Shown: positions 52,659-61,996, numbered from the stretch's first letter. The stretch is DNA of 64,000 bases from CALBZE01 sp036381255 (GCA_036381255.1 DASVDG010000042.1:1-64000), one strand, 5' to 3'. Program-made: numbers and translations. The notes: generated by a model not told the origin, from the letters alone.

Positions 52659-53813
52659 CTACCGGTGCGCTTCGACCGAATCGGACGCCTGCACGGTGAC
52701 CATCGCGCCCTCGCGGACGGCCCCGATGACGACGTCCTTGCCGATGGCATCGCCGTTGCCGTCGAAGCGGATCGTGCCGGTCACGCCCTCGAAGGCGGGG
52801 GAGGCGGTGCCGATGCCCGCGACGTAGTCGCGGATGGCGCGGCGGTCGATGCCGACCTCGCGGATCGCGCGGGCGATGATCATGACGGCGTCGTAGGCGT
52901 GGGCGGAGCCATCGCGCGGCGCCGCGTCGAACCGCTCGACGTAGCGTCGGACGAACTCGCGCGCGGCCTCGGTCGGGCGATCGGAGAGGAAGCCCGCGGC
53001 GACGTAGACGCCCTCGGCCGCCGACCCCGCCTGCACGATCCCCATGAGGCCGTCGGTGCCCAGGACGTCGCCCCGGTAGCCGAGGCTGCGGGCGGTGCGG
53101 AGGATGTCGATGACCTCGTCGCCTACGCCGACGATGACGAGCGCGTCCATCCCGCGGCGGATCGCGCGTTCGAGGTACGGCTCGAGCGGGACCCCGGACT
53201 CGAGCAGCGCGGGCAGGTAGGGGTCGAGGCCGACGATCGTGCCGCCCAGCTCCTCGAACGCGGGGGCAAACGCACCGACGACGCCGCGGCCGTAGGCGTC
53301 GTTCACGTACAGGATCTCCGCCCGCCGCAGGCCGAGGTGTTCGTGCGCCCAATCGGCGAGGGCGTCGGCCTGCTGGAGGTCGCTCGGGCAGACGCGGAAC
53401 ACCCAGTCCGACCATCCGGTCAGCTGGGGACTGGTCGCGCCCGGCGAGATCGAGAGCAGCCCGTTGGCGGGATCGCCGTAGACGTCCGCCGCGGCGAGGG
53501 TCGTCCCGGAGGTGAGCGGTCCGACCACGGCGACGACGTCGCTCTCGTCGCGCAGCGCGGCCGCGACCTCGATCGCCCGCTGCGGGTCCATGCCGTCGTC
53601 GCGCACGTCGAGCTCGAGGAGACGGCCGCGGATCCCGCCGTCGGCGTTCACGTCTTCGACGGCCAGCATCGCGCCCTGGAGCATCGCGCGCCCCACCGTT
53701 TCGCCGACCGGTCCCGCGAGGCCTATGCGGATCACGTCGTCCGGGGTCGTGTCCGCGGCACAGCCGCCGACGACGAGCCCGCAGGCGACGAGGGTTCCCA
53801 ACGCCTTGATCAT
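52659..53813 (-). CDS. Branched-chain-amino-acid-type ABC substrate-binding lipoprotein, orphan
   Basis: This 384-residue lipoprotein (signal MIKALGTLVACGLVVGGC) has the periplasmic-binding type I fold: IRIGLAGPVGETVGRAMLQGAMLAVEDVNADGGIRG, then VVAVVGPLTSGTTLAAADVY, LLSISPGATSPQLTG, AEILYVNDAYGRGVVGAF and the late SAHAYDAVMIIARAI. It matches LivK/Leu-Ile-Val-binding proteins. The expected permease and ATPase genes (livHMGF) are absent from the flanks, so it either serves a distant transporter or acts as a ligand sensor. The LytS/LytTR pair lies just upstream on the same strand, 115 bp away. Confidence 0.88.
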   Translation of the reverse strand: MIKALGTLVACGLVVGGCAADTTPDDVIRIGLAGPVGETVGRAMLQGAMLAVEDVNADGGIRGRLLELDVRDDGMDPQRAIEVAAALRDESDVVAVVGPLTSGTTLAAADVYGDPANGLLSISPGATSPQLTGWSDWVFRVCPSDLQQADALADWAHEHLGLRRAEILYVNDAYGRGVVGAFAPAFEELGGTIVGLDPYLPALLESGVPLEPYLERAIRRGMDALVIVGVGDEVIDILRTARSLGYRGDVLGTDGLMGIVQAGSAAEGVYVAAGFLSDRPTEAAREFVRRYVERFDAAPRDGSAHAYDAVMIIARAIREVGIDRRAIRDYVAGIGTASPAFEGVTGTIRFDGNGDAIGKDVVIGAVREGAMVTVQASDSVEAHR

Positions 53814-53928
53814 TGATACTTCCGTATCCGAGGTCGAGTCCGGGGAGGGGCGTGCAACCTATCGGCAGCCGGCGGACAATACAAGGGACCGTCGCGGCCG
53901 CGTGCCGTCCGTGATCCTTCGCGGCGGC

Positions 53929-54699
53929 TCAGAGCGAGAGCCGCGACAGCCGGTCGCGGTAGCGGCGGCTGAGGGTGAGCTCGGTCCCGTCCCGGAGCAC
54001 CACGAGCTGGTCGCCGTGCGACCAGGGGTGGATCTCCCGAACCCGGTCCGCGTTGACGATGTGCGAGCGGTGGATGCGGATGAAGCGGGCGGGATCGAGC
54101 CGCGCCTCGAGCGCCGCGAGCGTGCCGCGCAGAAGGTGGGATGCCGCGCCGACGTGCAGGCGCACGTAGTTGCGCTCCGCCTCGATCCAGTCGATGCGGT
54201 CCACGTCGAGCAGCACGGACCTCGCGCCGTCGGGGACGAGCAGCCGCTCGAGGTAAGCCGGCCGGGCGCGCACCTGCTCGAGCACCTCGCGGAGCCGGCG
54301 GTCGAGGCCGTCGTCCGCGCCGTCTCGCCGGGCGCGGACCCGCGCCTTCGCGCGGCCGAGCGCGCGCTGGAACCGGTCCGGTCCGACCGGCTTGAGCAGG
54401 TAGTCGACCGCGTGTACCTCGAACGCGCGGACGGCGTACTCGTCGTATGCGGTCACGAAGACGACGTCCGGCACGGCCCCGGCGCCGAGCGCGTCGAGGA
54501 CTCCGAAACCGTCCAGCCCGGGCATCTGCACGTCCAGGAAGACGAGATCGGGCGCGAGCGCCGCGACGGCTTCGACCGCCTCCACCCCGCTCCCCGCCTC
54601 GCCCACGACCTCGATCTCCGGGTCGGCCGCGAGGAAGCGGCGGACCTTGGCGCGCGCCGGCGGCTCGTCGTCGACGATCAGGACGCGGATCCGATCCAT
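53929..54699 (-). CDS. LytTR-type response regulator
   Basis: This 256-residue protein has a receiver domain (1-120; IVDDEPPARAKVRRFLA, phospho-Asp in LVFLDVQMPGLDGFG, VTAYDEYAVRAFEVHAVDYLLKPV) and a C-terminal LytTR DNA-binding domain (about 150-256). Signatures are IDWIEAERNYVRLHV, FIRIHRSHIVNADRVREI and ELTLSRRYRDRL. LytTR proteins control envelope, virulence or competence genes. Its gene starts inside the last 22 bp of the LytS-like kinase gene, so they form an overlapping two-component pair. Confidence 0.95.
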   Translation of the reverse strand: MDRIRVLIVDDEPPARAKVRRFLAADPEIEVVGEAGSGVEAVEAVAALAPDLVFLDVQMPGLDGFGVLDALGAGAVPDVVFVTAYDEYAVRAFEVHAVDYLLKPVGPDRFQRALGRAKARVRARRDGADDGLDRRLREVLEQVRARPAYLERLLVPDGARSVLLDVDRIDWIEAERNYVRLHVGAASHLLRGTLAALEARLDPARFIRIHRSHIVNADRVREIHPWSHGDQLVVLRDGTELTLSRRYRDRLSRLSL

Positions 54700-55901
54700 G
54701 GCGCCTCCATCGCGCCCGCGTGTACGGGCGCCAGGTGGTACGGGATCCGAATCGCCACGCGCAGGCCGCCGAGCGGGGAGCGATCGAGCGTCATGGCGTG
54801 GTCATCGCCGTAGAGCCCACGCAGCCGCTCGGCCGTGTTGTGGAGGCCCATGCCGCCGCCGGTCGAAGGCGCGAAGGCGGTGGCCGACCCGTCCCCGGGT
54901 GCCGCCATCCCGGGCCCGTTGTCGTCCACTTCGAAGACGACGGCATCGCCCTCCCGCCGCACGCGCACCTCGATGCGCGCGGGCCGGGGCGGCGGCGGCG
55001 CGCCGTGGCGGATCGCGTTCTCGACCAGCGGCTGGAGCAGCAGCGTCGGGACGAGCGCGTCGCCGAGCGCGTCGTCGGCCGCAACGGCGACCCGGAGCCG
55101 GTCGCCGAAGCGGGCGCGCATGAGCTCCACGTAGAGGTCGAGCGACTCCAGCTCGTCGGCCAGCGTGACCTCGTGGCGGCGCGACGCGTGCAGCGCCCGG
55201 CGCAACAGGTCGGATAGGGCGGAGAGCATCCGGTCGGCCCGCGCCGCGTCCTCGTACATGACCGACGAGATCGTGTTCAGCGCGTTGAACACGAAGTGCG
55301 GGTTGAGCTGCGCCTGGAGATTGTCGAGCTGCGCGCGCGCGAGGCGCGCCTCCAGGTCCGTGGTCCGCAGCTCCCGGTCGCGCGCCGCGCGATAGCGCTC
55401 GAAGAGCGCCGCGATCACGAAGACCAGCACGTAGCTCGACACGTCCTTCGGCAGCTCCATCGCGTAGCGGACCGGGAGGATCCCGTAGTCGTAGTCGCCG
55501 AGGCCGACGAGCGGGAAGATCGCCTCGCGGCTCAGCCAGTTGGCCGTGGTGTGGAGGGCGGAAAACAGCACGACCCCGACGGCGTGGAAGCCGACGCGCG
55601 CCGACCACGGCCGCCCCGAGAGCCCGAGGCGCCAGGCGAGCAGCACCAGCGGCGCGAGGAACAGTACACCGGCGTAATGGCCGGTCATTTCCTCGACGAG
55701 CGGGACGAGCCACGGCTGCGGATGGCCCCGCGCGACGTCGTCCAGGTGCCGGTACGCCACGGCGAGCAACCCCATCGCGGTGGGGACCAACACGAGCAGC
55801 CCTGCGAGCTGTAGTCTCGCGACCGGGAACGCGGTGCGTCCTGCCGCCGCGGAGGGCGTCGCCTCGGGCGTCGCAGCGGGTCGAGCGGTCTCGATCATCA
55901 T
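54678..55901 (-). CDS. LytS-type membrane sensor histidine kinase
   Basis: This 407-residue kinase has about four to five membrane helices in the first 200 residues (LQLAGLLVLVPTAMGLLAVAY, HYAGVLFLAPLVLLAWRLG, VGFHAVGVVLFSALHTTANWL, VSSYVLVFVIAALFERY). The His_kinase domain follows with LQAQLNPHFVFNALNTISSVM (phospho-His in NPHFVFN), then the ATPase with LLLQPLVENAIRHG, DDNGPGM and GMGLHNTAERLRGLYG. Its stop overlaps the LytTR regulator start. The signal is unknown. ATG at 55901 was chosen because longer frames add only arginine-rich sequence. Confidence 0.93.
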   Translation of the reverse strand: MMIETARPAATPEATPSAAAGRTAFPVARLQLAGLLVLVPTAMGLLAVAYRHLDDVARGHPQPWLVPLVEEMTGHYAGVLFLAPLVLLAWRLGLSGRPWSARVGFHAVGVVLFSALHTTANWLSREAIFPLVGLGDYDYGILPVRYAMELPKDVSSYVLVFVIAALFERYRAARDRELRTTDLEARLARAQLDNLQAQLNPHFVFNALNTISSVMYEDAARADRMLSALSDLLRRALHASRRHEVTLADELESLDLYVELMRARFGDRLRVAVAADDALGDALVPTLLLQPLVENAIRHGAPPPPRPARIEVRVRREGDAVVFEVDDNGPGMAAPGDGSATAFAPSTGGGMGLHNTAERLRGLYGDDHAMTLDRSPLGGLRVAIRIPYHLAPVHAGAMEAPWIGSAS

Positions 55902-56103
55902 GCGCCGGATCGTGGGGCGTGAACGGTCGTGCAATCTCGGGCCGGCCGGGCATCGCGGCAACGCCGCTGCGCGGCGCTTACCCGACGCCGCGGGGCGCGT
56001 GCGGCGCACGCCGCAGCGGTGCCGCCGCATCCCCGTACCCCGCACGACGCCCGCGGTGCGAACGGGCGCGGCGCGCGCTGCCCGGGGCGGCTCGCCGCGC
56101 GCC

Positions 56104-57363
56104 TCACGCCGAGGCCGGTGCGCGCCCGGATCCGGCCACGGCCGGGGTCGGCGCGGGCGCCGGTCCGCGCCCGGACGGAGCCGCCGTGCCGCTCCCCGGC
56201 CGCTGCGGCTTCATGCCAAAAAGGAAGCGCGCCGCCGGGAACGGCCGCACCAGCAGGTGGTAGACCGCCCAGCTCACGGCGAGCGAGACCGTGCTCACGA
56301 ACAGGTACTTCGCCAGGATGCCCTCCTCGACCTGCACGACGTAGTAGCCGATCACGACGATCACGGTCTGGTGCAGGATGTAGAACGGGTAAATCCCCTC
56401 GTTGGCGTAGTCCAGCACGCGGGACGGCCGGTTCAGGTAGCGCCGGCCGTACCCCAGGAGCGCGAGCACCCAGCACCACGCGTTGAACGCCTGGAGCAGG
56501 TGATAGAGGGTGTTCGACACCGAGTACGTGAATTCCGGCGTCGCGCCGTTCCAGCGGATCGCATCGATCGCGACGATCGCCAGGAACGCCAGCGTGAGCG
56601 ACGTGCGACGCCGCGCCTCGATCTCCGCCCACACGCCCTCCGCCACCGCCAGCACGTAGCCGTAGACGAAGAAGAGGAAGTAGTAGAGCATGGACGCCCA
56701 GTCATCCACGATGTTCTGCGGCCCCGGAAACCTCACGATCAGCGCGGCCAGCACGGCGCCGGGCGGGATCGCGAGCGCGTAGAGCCCCGGGCCGCGCACC
56801 GCCTGCGCGACCCGCGCCGCCCATCGCCGCCCCGCATCGCTCCGCAGGTAGAGGAACAACGGCAGCGCGGCCAGCGAGTAGCAGAACAGGTAGAAGACGA
56901 ACCAGAGGTGGTGCCAGCTGAAAGCGCCCTCCGGGTACGGCGCGAACCCGAAGACCTCCGGATAGAAGTCGAGGTAGGATCCGTAGGCCGCGCCGTTGGC
57001 GATCCGCTCGAAGTAGATCTGCGGCGGCACGATCACGAACATGCCGAAGACGACGGGCACCAGAAGACGGCGCATCCGTTCGCCGACGTACTCGCCGGCG
57101 GTTCGCCGCCTCAGCGCGAAGCTCGTCCCGATCCCCGAGATCAGGAACAGCAGCGCCATGCGCCAGCGCGACAGGAAGTAGTTGAGCTCCAGCACCAGCG
57201 CACTCGTCTCCGCGTTCTTGATGTGCCACCCCCACTCCGCCGCGAAGATCATCCCCGTGTGGTAGTAGAGCAGCAGCAGGATCGCGATCACCCGCAACCA
57301 GTCCAGGTCGTGGCGCCGGACCGGCGCCGCAGGCCGCGGGTTCATGGAGATTCCGGGATTCAT
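56104..57363 (-). CDS. Acyltransferase 3 family membrane protein
   Basis: This 419-residue protein has about ten membrane helices. The N-terminal RRHDLDWLRVIAILLLLYYHTGMIF carries the catalytic-region histidine of the OafA/acyltransferase-3 family, and LLFLISGIGTSFALRRR with following arginines (RRLLVPVVFGMFVIVPPQIY) matches the second family block. These enzymes transfer acetyl or other acyl groups to extracytoplasmic sugars or lipids. GGAG is 7 nt before the ATG; an alternative ATG lies six codons later. The Pro/Ala/Gly-rich last 40 residues appear disordered. No glycosyltransferases are nearby to indicate the acceptor. Confidence 0.9.
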   Translation of the reverse strand: MNPGISMNPRPAAPVRRHDLDWLRVIAILLLLYYHTGMIFAAEWGWHIKNAETSALVLELNYFLSRWRMALLFLISGIGTSFALRRRTAGEYVGERMRRLLVPVVFGMFVIVPPQIYFERIANGAAYGSYLDFYPEVFGFAPYPEGAFSWHHLWFVFYLFCYSLAALPLFLYLRSDAGRRWAARVAQAVRGPGLYALAIPPGAVLAALIVRFPGPQNIVDDWASMLYYFLFFVYGYVLAVAEGVWAEIEARRRTSLTLAFLAIVAIDAIRWNGATPEFTYSVSNTLYHLLQAFNAWCWVLALLGYGRRYLNRPSRVLDYANEGIYPFYILHQTVIVVIGYYVVQVEEGILAKYLFVSTVSLAVSWAVYHLLVRPFPAARFLFGMKPQRPGSGTAAPSGRGPAPAPTPAVAGSGRAPASA

Positions 57364-57711
57364 GGTCCGCTCCGCGCGAGATCGTTGCCGACCGGCCCGG
57401 AATGGGCCGGACGCACGGAATCTCGCGCGGAGCCCTCATGCGCGGGAACGTCCGCGGTGCGGGCGGAGCACCGACGGGACGCACGGGACGAGGCCGGGAC
57501 GGGCGGGACGCGTGGTGGATGTCGAAGGCCGCGCATCCCTGCGCCGCTGCCGGGCCGCACCTCGACCGCCCCGCGGCACGCCGTCGAGGAGCCGCCCGGC
57601 GACATCGATACGGTCGCGCTGGCGGGAGCGCGGGTCCACCGACGTGGCACCGGGCTTGCCGCGATCGGCGGGCTCGCGAGCGCCGAGAGAGCACGCGGCC
57701 ATCGGACGACA
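57364..57711. other. Divergent promoter gap with no supported gene
   Basis: These 348 bp separate the divergent acyltransferase and molybdopterin enzyme genes. One plus-strand frame stays open through the whole gap and continues into the molybdopterin gene, but its translation is arginine/glycine-rich and unrelated, so I do not extend the gene. No clear promoter hexamers are visible. Confidence 0.45.
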
Positions 57712-59343
57712 ATGACGGATCGAACCACCCTACCGGGCTTCCTTGCCGGCGCACTCGTCGGCGCGCTCGTCACGGCGCCGGCCATCGCCGTGTGCTACCT
57801 CGGGCAGCAGCTCGCGGGGCTGCCGTTCGTCCCGTTCGACGTGTTCGACGCCGTCGCACGCGCGTTGCCGGGCGCGGTCGTGACGTTCGGCATCGACGCG
57901 CTGGTGGCGGGGATCCGCGCGCTCGGGCTCGGCGAGGTTTCCGAGGTCGCGAAGGTTGCGGAGCAGCTCCTGGCGATCGGCGGGATGTTCGTCGCCGGCG
58001 TCCTGGCCGGGGCGGCGCTGTTCGGGGTGCTCCGCCGCTGGCGTCCGACGTCCGGTCTCGCGGCCGGGTTGGCGCTCGGTGTGCTGGTCGGGGTACCGGC
58101 CGTGGTGATCGGCGCGGCCGTGAACCGTACGGCGACGGCGGGGCCGATCGCGAGCGCGCTCTGGGTCCTGCTTCTCTTCCTCGGCTGGGGCGCGGCGCTC
58201 GGCTGGGCGTACGACCGTCTCGCCGCGGCCGCGGTCCGCGCCGCGACGGCTCCGACCGCGGTGGCCGAGCCGATCGACCGCCGCACGTTCGTGATCCGGC
58301 TCGGCGGCGCCGCGGCGGTGATCACGGTGGTCGGCGCCGGCGTCGGCGCGTGGCTGGCGACGGTGCGCGAGCGGGAGCGAGCGCGGGCGCGGGGGCGGCC
58401 CTGGTCGGCGACGCACGCGCTCCCCAACGCCGATGCCGAGGTCCGCCCCGTGCCGGGCACTCGCCCGGAGCTCACGCCGGTAGAGGACCATTACCGGATC
58501 GACATCAACACCCGTCCGCCCGTCATCGACGAGGGCGAGTGGCGGCTCCGTTTCGGCGGGCGAGTCGAGCGGCCGACGGAGTGGACGCTGGAGGCGCTGC
58601 GCAGCCGCTACGCGCCGCTTCATCAGTTCGTCACGCTCTCGTGCATCTCGAACCCCGTGGGCGGCGACCTCATCGGGACCCAGCGCTGGACGGGCGTCCC
58701 GCTGCGCCGCATCCTCGAGGAGGTCCGGCCGCTGCCCGGCGCGACGCACCTGCGGATCCGCTCCGCCGACGACTTCCACGAGGTGCTGCCGATCGCCGAT
58801 GCGATGGCCGACGAGAGGATCCTGCTGACCTACGCCTGGGACGGGCTCCCGCTCCCGGCCGAGCACGGCTTCCCGCTCCGCCTCTACATCCCCGACCGCT
58901 ACGGCATGAAGCAGCCGAAGTGGATCGAGACGATCGAGGCGATCGACGGCGACGAGGCCGGCTACTGGGTCCGCCGCGGGTGGGACGCCGAGGCGCGGAT
59001 GCACGCGACCTCCGTCATCGACGTCGTCGGCGTCGACATGATGGTCATCCAGGCCGACCGCGGCACGCGCATCCCGATCGGCGGGATCGCGCACGCCGGC
59101 GCGCGCGGCATCTCCCGCGTCGAGGTCCGCGTCGACGGCGGTCCGTGGCAGCCCGCCCGGCTCCGCGCCCCGCTCTCCGACACGACCTGGGTGCTCTGGG
59201 TCTTCGACTGGCCGTTCCAGCCCGGCGCGCACACCTTCACGGTGCGCTGCTTCGAAGGCGATGGCACGCCGCAGGAAGCGCGGCGGGCGCCCGTGCGGCC
59301 CGCCGGCGCGACGGGACTTCACGGGAAGGACGTCATGGTGTGA
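57712..59343 (+). CDS. Membrane-fused molybdopterin oxidoreductase (sulfite oxidase family)
   Basis: This 543-residue protein has four or five membrane helices at about 10-180 (FLAGALVGALVTAPAIAVCYL, LAIGGMFVAGVLAGAALFGVL and so on), then a twin-arginine-like DRRTFVIRLGGAAAVITVVGAGVGAWL. The catalytic domain follows from about 260. Cys311 in VTLSCISNPVGGDLIG is the Mo-coordinating cysteine, and TQRWTGVPLRRIL and GLPLPAEHGFPLRLYIPDRYGMKQPKW are typical. A Mo-co dimerisation domain follows (ISRVEVRVDGGPW to the end). The membrane part may anchor it or pass electrons. No haem subunit is adjacent. No strong ribosome-binding site was found. Its 3' end overlaps the convergent NlpC gene by 11 bp. 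Confidence 0.88.
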   Translation: MTDRTTLPGFLAGALVGALVTAPAIAVCYLGQQLAGLPFVPFDVFDAVARALPGAVVTFGIDALVAGIRALGLGEVSEVAKVAEQLLAIGGMFVAGVLAGAALFGVLRRWRPTSGLAAGLALGVLVGVPAVVIGAAVNRTATAGPIASALWVLLLFLGWGAALGWAYDRLAAAAVRAATAPTAVAEPIDRRTFVIRLGGAAAVITVVGAGVGAWLATVRERERARARGRPWSATHALPNADAEVRPVPGTRPELTPVEDHYRIDINTRPPVIDEGEWRLRFGGRVERPTEWTLEALRSRYAPLHQFVTLSCISNPVGGDLIGTQRWTGVPLRRILEEVRPLPGATHLRIRSADDFHEVLPIADAMADERILLTYAWDGLPLPAEHGFPLRLYIPDRYGMKQPKWIETIEAIDGDEAGYWVRRGWDAEARMHATSVIDVVGVDMMVIQADRGTRIPIGGIAHAGARGISRVEVRVDGGPWQPARLRAPLSDTTWVLWVFDWPFQPGAHTFTVRCFEGDGTPQEARRAPVRPAGATGLHGKDVMV

Positions 59344-60397
59344 CCCGGAGCACCCGTCGCACCGCGACGAGGTGCTCGCGGTACCACCGCCCCTCGGGCG
59401 TCCGGAGGTCGTCGTACCGCACGTGCGTGCCGCGTTTGGGCGAGTGGATGATGCGCCCGTCGCCGGCGTAGAGCGCGACGTGGTGGATCTCCTTGCCGTC
59501 GCTCGCGAAGAACAGGAGGTCGCCGGGCCGGAACGACGCGGCGTCGAGCGGCACCGCGATCCCCGCCTTCGCCTGTTCGCGGGTCACCCGCGGGAGCGCG
59601 ATCCCGACCTTCGCGTACACGTACTGCACGAACCCCGAGCAGTCGAACCCCGTCTCGGGGCTCTCCCCGCCCCACCGGTATCGGACGCCGAGGTGCCGCT
59701 CCGCTTCGGCCAGGACGCGGCGGGCGACGTCCGGCGCGTCCGACCGCTCCGCCCCCCGCCCGTCGCGGTCCGCGCCCGCGCGCGTCCCGCCCCCCGTCGA
59801 CGCCCCCACCTCGCGCCCCGACGCCTTCGCGTCCGGCCCCGTCGAGGACCGCTCGGGGCCGCCCGGCACCGGAGCGGGGACCGCCGGCGCCGGGCCGCCG
59901 GTGAACCGGAGCCCGATGCCGCCGCGCACTTCCCAATCGCCGGACCGGTTGCGGCCCTCGCCGTACAGCGCGAGCCACTGCCCGAGGACCGGCAGCCGAA
60001 CGCCGGCGCCCCAGCTGACGGATGGGTCCCAGCGCGTGCCGTCGCCGGCGACCGCGTCCTCGCCACGCACGCCCGCGCCGATGAAGAGGTACGGCTCGGC
60101 GTCGAACGGCGCGATCGCCCGCAGGACCGGGTGCGCGTTCAGCGGCTTGAGCTGCAGGTCCACGTCCGCGCGCCAGAACCGGGGCTCGCCCGAAAGGTCC
60201 AGCGCGCCGGCACGCCCCGACACGCGGAGCTGGACCCGGGCGCCGCCGTACGCGAGCGCGCCGCCGAAGCCGGAGGGCACGGCGGCCGTTGCCGCGGTTT
60301 CGACGAACGCGCCCACGTCGATCACCGTCTGCGCGATCGCGGGCGCGGGCCAGAGCAGGAGACGGGCAGCGGTGAGTACGACGTATCTGCGGAGCAT
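59333..60397 (-). CDS. Outer-membrane barrel-like domain fused to an NlpC/P60 peptidase
   Basis: This 354-residue exported protein has signal LTAARLLLWPAPAIAQ. Residues 23-165 have alternating amphipathic strands typical of a small barrel (VQLRVSGRAGALDLSG, FWRADVDLQLKPLNA, EPYLFIGAGVRG, SWGAGVRLPVLG, WEVRGGIGLRFTGG). A Pro/Gly/Asp linker follows, then an NlpC/P60 domain from about 225: GVRYRWGGESPETGFDCSGFVQYVY with catalytic Cys253, and IHHVALYAGDGRIIHSP with the catalytic His. NlpC/P60 enzymes cut gamma-D-Glu-diamino acid bonds in peptidoglycan peptides. It would be anchored at the outer membrane facing the wall. The start was chosen to place the signal peptide first. Confidence 0.85.
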   Translation of the reverse strand: MLRRYVVLTAARLLLWPAPAIAQTVIDVGAFVETAATAAVPSGFGGALAYGGARVQLRVSGRAGALDLSGEPRFWRADVDLQLKPLNAHPVLRAIAPFDAEPYLFIGAGVRGEDAVAGDGTRWDPSVSWGAGVRLPVLGQWLALYGEGRNRSGDWEVRGGIGLRFTGGPAPAVPAPVPGGPERSSTGPDAKASGREVGASTGGGTRAGADRDGRGAERSDAPDVARRVLAEAERHLGVRYRWGGESPETGFDCSGFVQYVYAKVGIALPRVTREQAKAGIAVPLDAASFRPGDLLFFASDGKEIHHVALYAGDGRIIHSPKRGTHVRYDDLRTPEGRWYREHLVAVRRVLRVTP

Positions 60398-60863
60398 CTT
60401 CACTCGAGACCGGGTTGGAAGTGGCTGCCGGAGATTCGCCGCGGGCGTCGTCCGCCGCGCCGCGCCGATCGCGGGACCGGCGCGGAGACGGCGTGCTGGA
60501 GCGGCACTCTGATGCCGTGGACGATCGCCGCGGGGTCGAGGCCACACGCTCGCAACGGCCCGGTGAAGGGCGCCGGTGCGTAAACCGTTCGCGGACAACC
60601 GGATCGGGATGCCGGAACGCCCGAGGGGCGGGCTGCGACTCCGCCAGACGGGTGCCGGCGCCTCCAGCGAAGCCTTACCACGCCGCGGCTCCGCCGTCGC
60701 GGGGTCGGCCGCCGCGGTCCCGGCGCGCCGGGCTCCCCGCGCGCCGGGCTTCCCGTCGCCGGCGTCGGGATCCCGGGCCGACCGCCGGCGGTATCAGTCG
60801 AACCGGCTCCGGCACCGCGTCCATCGCATCGGCCGGCCGTCCCCGGGTTCCCATAGGCGAGGC
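60398..60863. other. Long divergent gap without a supported gene
   Basis: These 466 bp lie between the divergent NlpC/P60 and AraC-type genes. An in-frame extension of the AraC-type gene upstream (to about 60576) is open but arginine-rich and lacks the family N-terminus. No repeats, hairpins or recognisable promoters stand out. Both flanking promoters must lie here. Confidence 0.45.
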
Positions 60864-61820
60864 ATGAGCGTAACCCGACCGTCCGACCCGTCCACGGGCC
60901 AGCGACTCTTCGTCGATCCAGGATTCGACGGCGAACCGTCGTCGGACGGCGTGCCGGCCGTCGGCGGGTATCGCAGCTTCACCCCCCGCCCATCGCTCCG
61001 TGCGTTCGTGGAGCGGATCACCGTGGGCGCGGAGGCGATGGGCATCGAGGAGATCGTCGTCCCGGACGGCGGCGTGCACCTGGTCTTCCACATCGGCACG
61101 CGCCCCATGCTGGGCGACGGGACGACATCGCCCGCCGCGGCCGTCATCGGCGCCGCGAGCACGGCGGCGCGGATCCGCTTCTCCGGCACGCTGGCCGGCG
61201 TCTCGGTCCGGCTGCGCCCGGGCGGCGTTCTGGCCGCGCTCGGCGTCCCCGCGGGCCGGCTCTTCGGGCGGGCCACCGCACTCGAGGACGTTTGGGGCGC
61301 GCGTGCGGAAGAGACGTTGCAGCGCCTGGCCGGGACCTCCGACCCGGCGGCGCGCGCCGCCATTGTCGAGGACGCCCTGTCGGAATTCGTGACGCGCCGC
61401 GGGCTCGCGCCGGATCCGAGAGCGGCGCGCGCCGCCCGGATGATCGCCGCGACGGCCGGGCGCGGACGGATCGCCGACATCGCCGCCGCCGTCGGCGTCG
61501 GCGAGCGGCGCCTCGAGCAGCTCTTCGACCACCACGTCGGCATCGCGCCCAAGGTCCTGGCCCGCATCGCACGCTTTCAGGCCAGCGTGCGGCTGCTCGC
61601 CGATCGCCCCGCCCCCGACTGGTCCCGCATCGCCCACGCGTGCGGCTTCGCGGACCAGTCCCATCTCATCGGCGAGTACCGGCGGATCGCCGGAATGACG
61701 CCCACCGAATTCCTCCGGCGATTCCGGATTTCGGATTCCTACAAGACGCGCGGAGCCGCGGACGCCATCCTGGCGGACGCGAGTGCGGGATCCGGCTACG
61801 GCGGCGGACGGGCCGACTGA
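60864..61820 (+). CDS. AraC-family transcriptional regulator
   Basis: This 318-residue protein has an N-terminal sensor domain (about 35-140; PRPSLRAFVERITVG, IVVPDGGVHLVFHIG, VSVRLRPGGVLAALGVP) of the DUF6597 type seen in regulators with an FHIG-like strand. The C-terminal double helix-turn-helix spans about 200-300, with IADIAAAVGVGERRLEQLFDHHVGIAPK and the second helix set IAHACGFADQSHLIGEYRRIAGMTPTEFLRR. GGCGAGGC precedes the ATG. It reads in the same direction as the short-chain dehydrogenase 176 bp downstream, which it may control; this is inference from position. Confidence 0.92.
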   Translation: MSVTRPSDPSTGQRLFVDPGFDGEPSSDGVPAVGGYRSFTPRPSLRAFVERITVGAEAMGIEEIVVPDGGVHLVFHIGTRPMLGDGTTSPAAAVIGAASTAARIRFSGTLAGVSVRLRPGGVLAALGVPAGRLFGRATALEDVWGARAEETLQRLAGTSDPAARAAIVEDALSEFVTRRGLAPDPRAARAARMIAATAGRGRIADIAAAVGVGERRLEQLFDHHVGIAPKVLARIARFQASVRLLADRPAPDWSRIAHACGFADQSHLIGEYRRIAGMTPTEFLRRFRISDSYKTRGAADAILADASAGSGYGGGRAD

Positions 61821-61996
61821 GCGCGACCGTCCGCGCCGGCGAGAGCGCCGGCGGAGGCCGGCGCGCCCGCCAGCGCATGCCGGCGCCCCCGGCGAAGCCC
61901 GGGACGCGCACCGTCGACGCCCGCCGCCGGCGCCGCGTGCCTCCGATTGCGCGCCGCGGCGAACACCATGGAACGGAACGAGCGGATGAGAGCCCG

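Noticed and set aside
55780..57711. Upstream extension of the molybdopterin gene
   Set aside because: The frame stays open antisense to the kinase and acyltransferase genes, but the extension is arginine-rich. The conserved membrane helix begins at the ATG at 57712.
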